NCBI GenBank assembly: GCA_900466945.1
Contig: UBNV01000021.1
Span: 248,001-312,000, forward strand
Source of the DNA: Hyphomicrobiales bacterium
GTDB taxonomy: Bacteria; Pseudomonadota; Alphaproteobacteria; Rhizobiales; Rhizobiaceae
Direction of reading: 5' to 3'
DNA: 64,000 nucleotides
Below are positions 1 to 9,097 of the stretch, in pieces; position 1 is the first letter of the stretch; each line of letters opens with the position of its first letter. Under the pieces are notes generated by a model. The model saw nothing but the letters and a program-made list of their open reading frames with translations. It had not been told where the DNA came from and ran no database searches. A program made the position numbers and the translations under genes.

Positions 1-25
1 GTACTTTCGAACGGGGACAATCCAC

Positions 26-973
26 ATGGCGAAGATCACCAATGTCGCGGTCCAGATGGACCACGTATCCACGATCAACATCGCGGGCGACTCCACCTTC
101 GCCATGAGCCTGGAAGCCCAGGCGCGCGGCTACAAGCTTTTCCATTATACGCCCGACCGGCTCTCGATGCGCGACGGCCATGTCTATGCGACCGTCGAGC
201 CGATGGAACTGCGCGACGTGAAGGGCGACCACTTCACCCTCGGAGCGCCCGAGCGGGTGGATCTCTCCACCATGGACGTCATTCTGCTGCGTCAGGATCC
301 GCCGTTTGACATGGCCTATATCACCTCGACCCATCTCCTGGAGCGTATTCACCCGAAGACGCTCGTCGTCAACGATCCGGCCTGGGTGCGCAATTCGCCG
401 GAAAAGATCTTCGTCACCGAATTTGCCGACCTGATGCCGCCGACCCTGATCACCAAGGACCCAGTCGAGATCGCCCGCTTCCGTGAAGAGCAGGGCGACA
501 TCATCCTGAAACCGCTCTACGGCAATGGCGGCGCCGGCGTCTTCCACTCGACGCGCGACGACCGCAACTTTTCCTCGCTGATGGAAATGTTCGGGCAGAT
601 GTTCCGCGAACCCTTCATCGCGCAAGGCTATCTGCCGGCGGTGCGCAAGGGCGACAAGCGCATCATCCTCGTCGACGGCGAGCCCGTCGGCGCGATCAAC
701 CGCGTGCCGGCCGAACACGACGCCCGCTCGAACATGCATGCAGGCGGAAGGCCCGAGCCGACCGAACTCACCGCACGCGAGCGGGAAATCTGTGCACGTA
801 TTGGCCCAGCGCTGCGCGAACGCGGCTTCCTGCTCGTCGGAATCGACGTCATCGGTGACTACATGACCGAAATCAACGTCACCTCGCCGACCGGATTGCG
901 GGAAGTAAAGAAGTTCGGCGGCGCCGACATCGCAGCGCTTCTCTGGGATGCGATCGAACGCAAGCGCGCCTAA
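26..973 (+). CDS. gshB: Glutathione synthetase
   Basis: ATP-dependent ligase that joins gamma-glutamylcysteine to glycine, the last step of glutathione synthesis, in the cytosol. The 315 residues match the usual length of the bacterial family. An ATP-grasp core is visible: a glycine-rich loop KPLYGNGGAG at residues 162-171 and a metal/ATP-binding strand EINVTSPTG at 282-290 near the C terminus. The ATG is preceded by GGGGAC about eight bases upstream. The next gene starts 194 bp downstream after a strong hairpin, so gshB is probably the end of a transcript that begins outside the window. Family assignment is very secure. Confidence 0.97.
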   Translation: MAKITNVAVQMDHVSTINIAGDSTFAMSLEAQARGYKLFHYTPDRLSMRDGHVYATVEPMELRDVKGDHFTLGAPERVDLSTMDVILLRQDPPFDMAYITSTHLLERIHPKTLVVNDPAWVRNSPEKIFVTEFADLMPPTLITKDPVEIARFREEQGDIILKPLYGNGGAGVFHSTRDDRNFSSLMEMFGQMFREPFIAQGYLPAVRKGDKRIILVDGEPVGAINRVPAEHDARSNMHAGGRPEPTELTAREREICARIGPALRERGFLLVGIDVIGDYMTEINVTSPTGLREVKKFGGADIAALLWDAIERKRA

Positions 974-999
974 CGCTCTGAATCCTCTTTAGAAGTTCG

Positions 1000-1035
1000 G
1001 CGGCTGCTTCCGGTTGTTCAACCGGATGCAGCCGC
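1000..1035 (+). terminator. Strong hairpin after gshB
   Basis: GCGGCTGC, a two-base mismatch and CCGGTT pair with AACCGG, two bases and GCAGCCGC around a GTTC loop, giving 14 base pairs. Only two T residues follow, so this is not a classical intrinsic terminator. It lies 27 bp after the gshB stop and may end or stabilise the gshB transcript. Confidence 0.45.
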
Positions 1036-1167
1036 TTGGCTATCTGAAGATGCGGATGTTCCGTAAATGTTCTTGCGCTCGAATGCCTCTTATGCGAGAT
1101 TGTTTCTGCCGCCACACGCAATATGAAGTTGCATTGGCGACGATAGGTCGATCGGCGAGGGCGGGCG

Positions 1168-2697
1168 ATGGTAGCGCGTATCAGTACGGTTGCATTCCAG
1201 GGCATCGAGGGCGTGCCCGTCGAGGTTCAGGTCATGGTGGCGCCCGGCAAGACGGGCATGCAGATCGTCGGCCTGCCCGACAAGGCGGTCGCCGAGAGCC
1301 GCGAGCGGGTTCAGGCGGCGCTGCACGCCTCAGGCCTGGCACTCCCGGCCAAACGGGTGACCGTCAATCTGGCGCCGGCTGATTTGCCCAAGGAAGGCTC
1401 GCACTTCGACCTTCCCATTGCGCTCGGCCTGATGGCGGCCCTCGGCGCGATCCCGGGCGATGCTCTGGCCGGGTATCTGGTCATCGGTGAGCTCAATCTC
1501 GATGGCACGATCGCGCCGATCGCGGGTGCCCTGCCGGCGGCGATCAGCGCCAACGCCATGGACAAGGGGCTGATCTGCCCGGGCGAAAGCGGCGCGGAAG
1601 CGGCCTGGGCCGGCAGTGAGATCGACATCCTCGCGCCGCGCAGCCTGATCGCGCTCGCCAATCATTTCCGCGGCACGCAGGTGCTCTCCCGCCCGGAACC
1701 CTCGGTGCGGGCGCCCGCCGCGAATCTGCCAGACCTTGCCGACATCAAGGGCCAGGAAAGCGCCAAGCGGGCGCTGGAAGTGGCGGCAGCCGGCGGACAC
1801 AATTTACTTTTCGTCGGCCCGCCCGGCTCCGGCAAGTCCATGCTGGCAGCGCGGCTGCCTTCCATCCTCCCGCCGCTATCGCCGTCCGAACTCCTCGAAG
1901 TGTCGATGATCCATTCCATTGCGGGACAGCTCTCGGGCGGCAAGCTCTCCGACCGGCGGCCGTTCCGGACGCCACATCACTCCGCCACCATGGCGGCACT
2001 GGTCGGCGGTGGATTGAGGGCAAAGCCGGGTGAAGCTTCGCTTGCCCATCACGGCATCCTCTTCCTCGACGAGCTGCCGGAATTCTCGCCGCCGGTGCTC
2101 GATGCCCTGCGCCAGCCGCTCGAGAGCGGCGAATGCATCATCGCGCGCGCCAATCACCGTGTCGCCTATCCCTCCCACTTCCAGTTGGTGGCGGCGATGA
2201 ATCCCTGCCGTTGCGGCATGGCGGGAGAGCCCGGCCATGTCTGCGCCCGCGGCATTCGCTGCCAAACGGAGTATCAGGGCCGCATTTCCGGGCCTTTGAT
2301 GGATCGGATCGATATCAGGATCGATGTCCCCGCTGTCTCGGCGACCGACCTCATCCGCCCTCGCACGGCCGAGAGTAGCGCCGACGTCGCCAAACGCGTC
2401 GCAGCCGCCCGTGCTCGCCAGCGGGACCGCTTCGAAAGGCTTGGCCTCACCTTCAGCACCAATGCCCGTTGCTCGACCGCACTGATCGAGACGCTGGCCG
2501 AGCCCGATGCCTCCGGTCTGCAGCTGTTGCGCGACGCAGCCGACAGGTTCCGCTTTTCGGCGCGCGGCTATCACAGGGTCTTGAAGGTGGCGCGAACGCT
2601 CGCCGACCTCGATGGTGCCGAGGTTCTCGGTCGCATCCATCTCGCCGAGGCCATCTCCTATCGCATTGCATCCGAAAGGCTCGCGGCAGCAGCGTGA
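1168..2697 (+). CDS. comM: YifB/ComM family Mg-chelatase-like AAA+ ATPase
   Basis: A 509-residue AAA+ ATPase of the ComM/YifB family, whose studied members are hexameric helicases that promote branch migration during natural transformation. Order of domains: an N-terminal Lon-protease-like fold (about 1-175) that lacks an obvious protease role, then a Mg-chelatase-type AAA+ module with Walker A GPPGSGKS at 217-224 and a Walker B strand ending LFLDE near 300, then a C-terminal helical domain. A GAGGG ribosome-binding site precedes the ATG. It converges on the downstream histidine kinase with a 30-bp gap. Family certain; a role in transformation in this organism is inference only. Confidence 0.93.
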   Translation: MVARISTVAFQGIEGVPVEVQVMVAPGKTGMQIVGLPDKAVAESRERVQAALHASGLALPAKRVTVNLAPADLPKEGSHFDLPIALGLMAALGAIPGDALAGYLVIGELNLDGTIAPIAGALPAAISANAMDKGLICPGESGAEAAWAGSEIDILAPRSLIALANHFRGTQVLSRPEPSVRAPAANLPDLADIKGQESAKRALEVAAAGGHNLLFVGPPGSGKSMLAARLPSILPPLSPSELLEVSMIHSIAGQLSGGKLSDRRPFRTPHHSATMAALVGGGLRAKPGEASLAHHGILFLDELPEFSPPVLDALRQPLESGECIIARANHRVAYPSHFQLVAAMNPCRCGMAGEPGHVCARGIRCQTEYQGRISGPLMDRIDIRIDVPAVSATDLIRPRTAESSADVAKRVAAARARQRDRFERLGLTFSTNARCSTALIETLAEPDASGLQLLRDAADRFRFSARGYHRVLKVARTLADLDGAEVLGRIHLAEAISYRIASERLAAAA

Positions 2698-2727
2698 TGG
2701 AGGGCATGGGACGGATGTGAGGCAGCG

Positions 2728-3780
2728 TCAGCGGTCGGCAGCCAGCTCGGCCGTCGGGCGCAGCATGTCCACCGGCAGAGTCATGCGGATCACCGCGCCC
2801 GTTTCCGGATAGGTCATTTCGGTCTGGCCGCGCACGCCGGCGATCACGCGCTTCATCAGCGTCGAGCCGAAGCCCCCGGCGCCGGCCAGCGGCGGGGTGG
2901 GTACAGGCCCGCCACTCTCGCGCCAGGTGATGACCAGTTGCTCGGTCGCATCGGTGGATGCCTCGATCGACCAGTTGAGAGCGACATGGCCGTTCTGCAT
3001 GCTGAGTGCCCCGTATTTCGCGGCATTGGTTCCGAGTTCGTGCAGAATCAGGCTCAGCACGACGACGGTCTGGCCGCCGATTGGGACGCGCGGTCCGTTG
3101 GCGGAAAAGCGGGGAGTGCCGACAATGGCGAAGGGTTCGAGCGCCTGGAACACGACGCTTTGCAGTGAGGCGTCCTCGCCCTCGCGCAGGCCCCGCAACA
3201 AAAGGTTCGAGCGGCCAAGCGCGGTCAGCCGGTCGCGCAGCCGCGCAGCGAGCTCGTCGGCGCTTGAGGCGTTCTTGAGCGAAAGGCTGATGATGGCGTT
3301 GATGGTGGCGAAGATGTTCTTGAGCCGATGGTCGAGCTCCTGCGCCATGACCTCCTGCTGCTCGGCAAGTCGCTGGATCTCCTCGCGCGTGGTGATTTCC
3401 TGACGATAGGCCCGCGTCACGAGATAGATCAGGGTCAGGTCGGTGGCCACGACGAACAGGTAGAGCCCCATGGCGAGAAGCGTGCCCATGGAGAAGTCGA
3501 ACCGCCCCGGGCTGATGAAGAAGTACCAGGCCGAAACGCCCGACAGCGCCGCAACCAGCACGCCTTGCCTGAGCCCGAAAACGAAGCCGCAGATGACCAC
3601 CGCCGGGAAGAACGTCAGGAAGGGAAATCCGGCCGGCAGTACGGGGTCGAACCATGCTCTGATGGCAAGGGCAATGGCGAAGACGATGAGGCTCGCCACA
3701 TAGGTGGCAACAAGGCCGCTGCGGGAAAGCCGCTCTTGCACGGACGCAAAGGCAGGGAGGCGATGAAGAAGTGCGCGCAT
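2728..3780 (-). CDS. HWE-family sensor histidine kinase with DUF4118 membrane domain
   Basis: A membrane histidine kinase of 350 residues. Residues 1-120 hold about four hydrophobic segments of the DUF4118 type (KdpD-like membrane sensor region). A short linker leads to the phospho-acceptor helix with His151 in ELDHRLKN, the N box HELGTNAAKYG at about 247-257, and a W-x-E signature (W286, E288) that defines HWE kinases, which are common in Rhizobiales and often feed the general stress response. The ATG follows AGGGGG. No response regulator gene is adjacent, so its partner is unknown. The ligand or stimulus cannot be read from the sequence. Confidence 0.9.
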   Translation of the reverse strand: MRALLHRLPAFASVQERLSRSGLVATYVASLIVFAIALAIRAWFDPVLPAGFPFLTFFPAVVICGFVFGLRQGVLVAALSGVSAWYFFISPGRFDFSMGTLLAMGLYLFVVATDLTLIYLVTRAYRQEITTREEIQRLAEQQEVMAQELDHRLKNIFATINAIISLSLKNASSADELAARLRDRLTALGRSNLLLRGLREGEDASLQSVVFQALEPFAIVGTPRFSANGPRVPIGGQTVVVLSLILHELGTNAAKYGALSMQNGHVALNWSIEASTDATEQLVITWRESGGPVPTPPLAGAGGFGSTLMKRVIAGVRGQTEMTYPETGAVIRMTLPVDMLRPTAELAADR

Positions 3781-3839
3781 GGACCCCCTGGGAATGCAGT
3801 CAATTTGTCGTGAATCAACCTAGCCGGGGAAGAGACCTA

Positions 3840-3883
3840 CCGCAATCCTTGCGGAAGCGCCGTTATCGTGCCGACGCTTCCGC
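3840..3883 (-). other. Overlapping hairpins downstream of cysK
   Basis: Two inverted repeats share the bases GCGG: CCGCAA/TTGCGG (3840-3845 with 3849-3854) and GCGGAAGCG/CGCTTCCGC (3851-3859 with 3875-3883, 15-base loop). They lie just after the cysK stop and before the kinase gene on the same strand. There is no T-run in either direction, so they are transcript-end or processing candidates, not clear terminators. Confidence 0.35.
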
Positions 3884-3890
3884 AGATGGT

Positions 3891-4859
3891 TCACTCGCCG
3901 AGACCGGCGAAGAGGGCGGTCGAGAGATAACGTTCGGCGAAGGAGGGTATGATCACAACGATCGTCTTGCCGGCATTCTCCTCCCGCTGGCCGAGCTTGA
4001 TTGCGGCAGCGAGCGCAGCACCCGAGGAGATGCCGACCGGAACGCCTTCGAGCCGAGCCACGAGCCGTGCGTTTTCGAAGGCCTCATCATTGGTTACGGT
4101 GATCACTTCGTCGTAGACACCCGTGTCGAGGATGGCTGGCGCAAAACCCGCGCCGATCCCCTGGATCTTGTGAGGTCCGGGATTGCCGCCGGACAGAACC
4201 GGGCTGTCGGCCGGCTCCACCGCGATGATCTTCACGCCCGGCTTGCGGCTCTTCAGCACCTGGCCGGTACCGGTGATCGTGCCGCCTGTGCCGATGCCGG
4301 AGACGAGGAAGTCGATGGACCCTTCGGTATCGTTCCAGATTTCCTCGGCTGTCGTCTTGCGGTGGATTTCCGGATTGGCCGGGTTCTCGAACTGCTGCGG
4401 AATGACGGCGTCCGGCGTTGTCTCGGCCAGTTCCTGGGCCTTGGCGATCGCGCCCTTCATGCCCTTGGCGCCTTCTGTCAGCACGAGTTCCGCTCCGAGC
4501 AGGGCCAGCATCTTGCGCCGTTCGATCGACATGGTCTCGGGCATGGTCAAGATCAGACGATAGCCCTTGGCGGCGGCGGCGAAGGCCAGTGCAATGCCGG
4601 TATTGCCGGAGGTGGGCTCGATCAATGTCGTCTTGCCGGCCACGATTTTGCCCTGGGCTTCGAGACTTTCGATCATCGCCACGCCGATACGGTCCTTGAC
4701 CGAGGCGATCGGGTTGAAGAACTCGAGTTTGGCGAGCAGGTGCGCTTTTACGCCCTTTTCCCTGGCCAGCTTGTCGAGCCTGACGATCGGAGTGTCGCCG
4801 ATGGTTTCGGTGATCGATCCGTATACGCGTCCACGGCCTGGTTTCTTCTGCTCCGTCAT
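3891..4859 (-). CDS. cysK: Cysteine synthase A (O-acetylserine sulfhydrylase)
   Basis: PLP enzyme that makes L-cysteine from O-acetylserine and sulfide. The PLP lysine is K55 in ASVKDR, the substrate loop TSGNTG is at 83-88, and the phosphate-binding GIGTGGT motif follows in the middle of the chain; the 322-residue length is normal. The reading frame is open to 4886, but the ATG at 4859 has an AGGGAGAG ribosome-binding site and gives the family's usual N terminus, so that start is preferred. It stands alone, with a 163-bp gap to the exporter gene upstream. CysK versus CysM cannot be separated with full certainty by eye, but CysK fits best. Confidence 0.95.
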   Translation of the reverse strand: MTEQKKPGRGRVYGSITETIGDTPIVRLDKLAREKGVKAHLLAKLEFFNPIASVKDRIGVAMIESLEAQGKIVAGKTTLIEPTSGNTGIALAFAAAAKGYRLILTMPETMSIERRKMLALLGAELVLTEGAKGMKGAIAKAQELAETTPDAVIPQQFENPANPEIHRKTTAEEIWNDTEGSIDFLVSGIGTGGTITGTGQVLKSRKPGVKIIAVEPADSPVLSGGNPGPHKIQGIGAGFAPAILDTGVYDEVITVTNDEAFENARLVARLEGVPVGISSGAALAAAIKLGQREENAGKTIVVIIPSFAERYLSTALFAGLGE

Positions 4860-5022
4860 GGTTCTCTCCCTTATGATCCGTTTCAAACCAGCTTATGCTG
4901 TGGCCGTCGCCTGCACCAGCACAGGCATGCCGCACGGCAGCCCTCGATTGGAAAAATCTCCTCCATCATCGGCGCTGAGCCGCAGCTTTGCGCGATCGCT
5001 CCGAGCCTAGTCCGGCATGCAG

Positions 5023-5640
5023 TCAGGCCGCGCGCGCCGCGATATAGGCAGCCGTTCCCGCCAGGATCCCGGCCGCGCCCCGGTTGAGGATTTTCAGTGC
5101 CTCCGGCCGCTTGAGCAGGCCCCGCGCCTGGGCGGCGAGAAGGATATAGGGCAGAAGCACTGCCATCAGCACGATGAAGGTCAAACCCACCAGCAGGAGG
5201 TAGTCCGCAAGCCCGATCGCCTCCAGCGGAATGAGCGTCGGCACGAGAGCCACGTAAAACAGCATGGTCTTCGGGTTGCCGAGTGTGACCAGCAGGCCGG
5301 ACAGGAAGGAAAGTGCCGGACGCATGGCCTTTTCCGCCTTGATGTCCTGCGGCAGCAGCCCGGCCGTCCAGAGCTTCCATGCGACATAGACGAGATAGGC
5401 CGCCCCAAGGAATTTCAGAATCAGGAAGGGCGTCGCGAAGGTCTTGGCCAGCACCGAAAGCCCAAGAATGACGGCAGTCAGATAGACGAGGTCGCCGAGG
5501 ATCAACCCGAGCCCCATGAAGAAGGTCGGCCGGAAGCCTGAGCCGAGCGCACGGGCGACGATCGCCGTCATGCCAGGTCCCGGAATGGCAGCCGCAATGA
5601 ACAGGGCGCCGCAATAGGCAATGATGGTCGTCAGTGTCAT
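5023..5640 (-). CDS. LysE/RhtB family amino-acid exporter (first copy)
   Basis: A 205-residue integral membrane protein of the LysE/RhtB superfamily, which exports amino acids or derivatives from the cytosol. It carries the N-terminal signature PGPGMTAIV at about 21-29 and about six hydrophobic segments. The frame is open to 5838, but the ATG at 5640 is directly preceded by AGGAGGAG and begins at the typical family N terminus. It is divergent from a second family member whose start lies 124 bp away. The substrate cannot be assigned from the sequence. Confidence 0.9.
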   Translation of the reverse strand: MTLTTIIAYCGALFIAAAIPGPGMTAIVARALGSGFRPTFFMGLGLILGDLVYLTAVILGLSVLAKTFATPFLILKFLGAAYLVYVAWKLWTAGLLPQDIKAEKAMRPALSFLSGLLVTLGNPKTMLFYVALVPTLIPLEAIGLADYLLLVGLTFIVLMAVLLPYILLAAQARGLLKRPEALKILNRGAAGILAGTAAYIAARAA

Positions 5641-5764
5641 GGGGGCTCCTCCTCGCCCCATTCCTAGTCCCGGCGCGAACGACTTGCAACGGTGACACAA
5701 TCGCGATTGCAGACCGGATGCGGCTGCAGTTAGGAAGGATGAAACCTTGTGGGGAAACGACGCT

Positions 5765-6397
5765 GTGCCAAGCCTGCCCGCCTTCCTTGCCTTCAGCCTG
5801 ATCTGCCTCGGCATGGTTCTGACCCCAGGACCAAACATGATCTATCTGGTGTCTCGATCGATCTGCCAGGGGCCCATAGCGGGCCTTGTTTCGCTCGGCG
5901 GCGTGGCCCTCGGCTTCGTCGTCTATGTGTTGCTAACGGCTTGCGGCATCACGGTTCTGCTCTTCGCTGTCCCCTTCGCCTATGACGTGCTGAAGTTTGC
6001 CGGTGCGCTTTATCTCGCATGGCTAGCCTGGCAGGCCCTGAGACCCGGCGGTCGCTCGCCCTTCCAGGTTCGCGATCTACCCGCCGACAGCAACCGCAAG
6101 CTCCTACTGATGGGCTTGGTCACCAGCCTGCTCAACCCGAAAGTTGCGGTGCTCTATCTGTCGCTCCTGCCGCAGTTCATCGATCCGGCGCGCGGCAGCG
6201 TGTTGATGCAGTCCCTGGCGCTTGGCCTCACCCAGGTGGTGATCAGCGTCACGGTCAACGGTCTGATCGCGCTGTCGGCCGGCACCATCGCGCTTTTCCT
6301 CGCCGGCCGCCCTTTCTGGATGGTGGTGCAACGCTGGCTGATGGGCACGGTATTGGCCGCTCTGGCGATCCGTATGGTGACGGAAGCGCAGAGGTGA
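5765..6397 (+). CDS. LysE/RhtB family amino-acid exporter (second copy)
   Basis: A 210-residue six-helix exporter of the LysE/RhtB family, paralogous to the divergent neighbour. The signature LTPGPNMIYLVSRS lies near residues 20-33. GTG at 5765 is the preferred start because GGGGAAA lies about nine bases upstream; a TTG at 5747 would add six residues. The gene converges on the NIPSNAP gene with a 3-bp gap. No regulator is adjacent to either copy, and the exported substrate is unknown. Confidence 0.9.
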   Translation: MPSLPAFLAFSLICLGMVLTPGPNMIYLVSRSICQGPIAGLVSLGGVALGFVVYVLLTACGITVLLFAVPFAYDVLKFAGALYLAWLAWQALRPGGRSPFQVRDLPADSNRKLLLMGLVTSLLNPKVAVLYLSLLPQFIDPARGSVLMQSLALGLTQVVISVTVNGLIALSAGTIALFLAGRPFWMVVQRWLMGTVLAALAIRMVTEAQR

Positions 6398-6400
6398 AGT

Positions 6401-6703
6401 TCAGAACATCGGCCGCATGAAGCTTCGCTCGTAACGCACAATGCAGCGCGTCTCCTCGGCATAGGCAAAGGCCGCCTGGCACTCGGCATCGTCAGCCATC
6501 GCCGCGCGATAGTCCTCATAGGCTGCGAGCGAGGGAAAGCTGAACAATGCAAGCGCAATGTCGTTTGCCCCTTCATGCGGCAGGAAATAGCCGTGATGCG
6601 TGCCACCCAGTCGATTGACCAGAGGGATCCAGAGAGCCGCATAGTGCTCGAATTGCTTCAGCTTGTAGGGATCGATCTGATAACGCAGGCTGCAGGTGAT
6701 CAT
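6401..6703 (-). CDS. NIPSNAP family protein
   Basis: A 100-residue protein with the compact ferredoxin-like NIPSNAP fold: Y-K-L-K-Q-F-E-H-Y near the start, a central Gly-rich turn, and the YEDYRAAM helix typical of this family. Bacterial members have no settled enzymatic role. It ends 3 bp from the convergent exporter gene and lies 109 bp downstream of dut on the same strand. Family assignment is good; function unknown. Confidence 0.85.
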   Translation of the reverse strand: MITCSLRYQIDPYKLKQFEHYAALWIPLVNRLGGTHHGYFLPHEGANDIALALFSFPSLAAYEDYRAAMADDAECQAAFAYAEETRCIVRYERSFMRPMF

Positions 6704-6812
6704 CGAGTGTGGATCTTTCCTATGATTGGCAGGAGCATTGTGACGGGCGCGACAAAGAGCGCGCCTGTTTCATTTCAAGGTCTCGGTCCATGCTTGAGCC
6801 CGAGGCGGCGTC

Positions 6813-7289
6813 TCACACCCCTGTCGAACCAAACCCGCCGGCGCCCCGCGCGGTGCCCGTCGTCTCAGTCACCTCGGCCACGCGCGCCTGCGTCACCGGC
6901 GCAATCACCATCTGGGCAATCCGCATGCCGCGCTCGATGACGAAATCCTCGTCGCCGAGATTGATGAGCAGCACCTTCACCTCGCCGCGATAATCACTGT
7001 CGATCGTGCCGGGCGTGTTGAGGCAGGTCACGCCGTTCTTGAAGGCGAGCCCCGAGCGCGGCCGGATCTGCGCCTCGAAACCTTGAGGGATTTCCATGAT
7101 GAAGCCGGTCGGTACCAGCGCTCGCGCGCCGCGTACAAGCGTCAGCGGATCCCCCTCGTCGACCGCCGCACGCAGATCCATGCCGGCGGCCCCCTCCGTC
7201 TCGTAGGCCGGCAGATCCAGCCCTTCGCCGTGCGGCAGGCGCTTGAGGTTGAGCATTGGTCCTAGGACATCGGAGCGGTTGGAGGACAT
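6813..7289 (-). CDS. dut: Deoxyuridine 5'-triphosphate nucleotidohydrolase (dUTPase)
   Basis: Trimeric enzyme that hydrolyses dUTP to dUMP, keeping uracil out of DNA and supplying dTMP synthesis. The five dUTPase motifs are visible in order: AGMDLRA, PRSGLA, the uracil-binding loop with GTIDSDYRGE, RIAQMV, and the C-terminal glycine-rich GAGGFGSTG arm that closes on the substrate. Among nested starts, ATG at 7289 is preferred because AAAGGA lies eight bases upstream; this gives 158 residues. It is divergent from prfC with an 87-bp gap. Confidence 0.96.
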   Translation of the reverse strand: MSSNRSDVLGPMLNLKRLPHGEGLDLPAYETEGAAGMDLRAAVDEGDPLTLVRGARALVPTGFIMEIPQGFEAQIRPRSGLAFKNGVTCLNTPGTIDSDYRGEVKVLLINLGDEDFVIERGMRIAQMVIAPVTQARVAEVTETTGTARGAGGFGSTGV

Positions 7290-7317
7290 GGGCACATTCC
7301 TTTGTTGCCCGCGCTCA

Positions 7318-7346
7318 ATTGCATATTGGCACTCGAAACGCTAGAT
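7318..7346 (+). promoter_or_regulatory. Probable prfC promoter
   Basis: ATTGCA, 17 bases, CTAGAT fits the rhizobial housekeeping pattern CTTGAC-N17-CTATAT best at the -10 (5 of 6). Transcription would begin near 7353, leaving a 24-base leader before prfC. Confidence 0.4.
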
Positions 7347-7376
7347 AACCGCCCGACCACAAGGAATTCCAGAGTT

Positions 7377-8960
7377 ATGGCCGAAACGCTCGCCGAGGCG
7401 GTCTCCCGCCGCCGCACCTTTGCTATTATCGCCCACCCGGATGCCGGCAAGACAACGCTGACCGAAAAGCTGCTGCTGTTCGGCGGTGCGATCCAGCTCG
7501 CGGGTGAAGTGAAAGCCAAGAAGGATCGCATCCAGACCCGCTCGGACTGGATGAAGATCGAGCGCGAGCGCGGCATTTCGGTCGTCACTTCTGTGATGAC
7601 ATTCGAATATGAAGGCAATGTCTTCAACATTCTCGATACACCCGGTCACGAAGACTTTGCCGACGACACCTATCGCACGCTGACCGCCGTCGACGCAGCC
7701 GTCATGGTTATCGACGCCGCCAAGGGTATCGAGCCGCGGACCTTGAAGCTGTTCGAGGTCTGCCGCATGCGCGACATCCCGATCATCACCTTCGTCAACA
7801 AGATGGACCGCGAAAGCCGGGATATCTTTGAGATCCTCGACGAGGTCGAAGAGAAGCTGGCACTCGACACCGCCCCGATCACCTGGCCGGTCGGTCGCTC
7901 GAAGAGCTTCTGCGGATCCTACAATCTGGTCGAGAACACCTTCCGGGGCTCCGACAAGCAGGTCGAGGCGCTCGCCGTCAACAGCCCGAAGAATGTCGCC
8001 GAAAACCTGCCGGAAAACGAGCGCGCCACCTTCATCGAGGAGCTGGAACTGGCGCAGGAAGCCTGCAAGCCCTTTGATCACAAGGCCTTCCTCGAAGGCC
8101 ATATGACCCCTGTTTTCTTCGGTTCGGCGCTGCGCAATTTCGGTGTGCGCGACCTGATCAATGCGCTCGGAGATTTCGCCCCGCCGCCGCGCGACCAGGT
8201 GGCCGACGTCAGAACGGTGCATGCCTCGGAAGACAAGATGACGGCCTTCGTCTTCAAGATCCAGGCTAACATGGACCCGAACCACCGCGACCGCATTGCC
8301 TTTGCCCGCATCTGCTCAGGCAAGCTGGAGCGCGGCATGAAGGCCAAGCTCGCCCGCACCGGCAAGCTGATGGGCCTGACCGCCCCGCAATTCTTTTTCG
8401 CCTCCCAGCGCCAGCTGGCTGACACCGCCTTTGCCGGCGACGTGGTGGGCATCCCCAACCACGGTACGCTGCGCATCGGTGATACGCTGACCGAAGGCGA
8501 AAACCTCGTCTTCCAGGGCGTGCCGAACTTCTCGCCGGAAATCCTGCGCCGCGTTCGGCTGGAAGATGCGATGAAGGCCAAGAAGCTGAAGGAAGCCCTG
8601 CAGCAGATGGCCGAAGAGGGCGTCGTCCAGCTCTTCTCGCCGGAAGACGGCTCGCCCGCCATCGTCGGCGTCGTCGGCGCTCTGCAGCTCGATGTCTTGA
8701 AGGAACGCCTGCAGGGCGAATACACGCTGCCCGTCTCCTTCGAAATGTCGCGCTTCTCCGTCTGCCGATGGATTTCGGCCGACAACAAGGACGATCTGGA
8801 AAAGTTCATGACCCAGCGCCGCGGCGACATCTGCCGCGATCTCGACGGCGATCCGGTTTTCATGGCCCAGGACCAGTTCTCGCTGCGCTACGAAGCCGAA
8901 CGCTACCCCGCGATCAAGATGGTCGCGATCAAGGAATATCACGTCGCCAAGGCGGCGTGA
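7377..8960 (+). CDS. prfC: Peptide chain release factor 3
   Basis: Translational GTPase RF3, which removes RF1 or RF2 from the ribosome after termination. In the 527-residue product the P-loop AHPDAGKT is at 19-26, switch II DTPGH at 87-91 and NKMD follows, then the RF3-specific C-terminal domains; the length is standard. The frame is open from 7302 but the ATG at 7377 begins the conserved N terminus and is preceded by AAGGA. It stands as a single gene between the dut promoter region and the autotransporter. Confidence 0.97.
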   Translation: MAETLAEAVSRRRTFAIIAHPDAGKTTLTEKLLLFGGAIQLAGEVKAKKDRIQTRSDWMKIERERGISVVTSVMTFEYEGNVFNILDTPGHEDFADDTYRTLTAVDAAVMVIDAAKGIEPRTLKLFEVCRMRDIPIITFVNKMDRESRDIFEILDEVEEKLALDTAPITWPVGRSKSFCGSYNLVENTFRGSDKQVEALAVNSPKNVAENLPENERATFIEELELAQEACKPFDHKAFLEGHMTPVFFGSALRNFGVRDLINALGDFAPPPRDQVADVRTVHASEDKMTAFVFKIQANMDPNHRDRIAFARICSGKLERGMKAKLARTGKLMGLTAPQFFFASQRQLADTAFAGDVVGIPNHGTLRIGDTLTEGENLVFQGVPNFSPEILRRVRLEDAMKAKKLKEALQQMAEEGVVQLFSPEDGSPAIVGVVGALQLDVLKERLQGEYTLPVSFEMSRFSVCRWISADNKDDLEKFMTQRRGDICRDLDGDPVFMAQDQFSLRYEAERYPAIKMVAIKEYHVAKAA

Positions 8961-9097
8961 CCAGGCCTGGTTGTACCCAGAAGTGGTCCGGATTCCTGCG
9001 GAGTTTGGCCGGATACTGACCTTTGCACTCCGCCCCGGCGTGATACTGTTCCCACAACTTTCAATCTTGTGTGGGCGGTCGTTGCGACCGGGGCGTT

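Noticed and set aside
7326..7342. Sigma-54-like TGGCAC-N-GC element upstream of prfC
   Set aside because: The -24 half is good and GG-N10-GC spacing fits, but the -12 lacks TTGC, no activator site is near, and an ordinary promoter (ATTGCA-N17-CTAGAT) overlaps the same bases.
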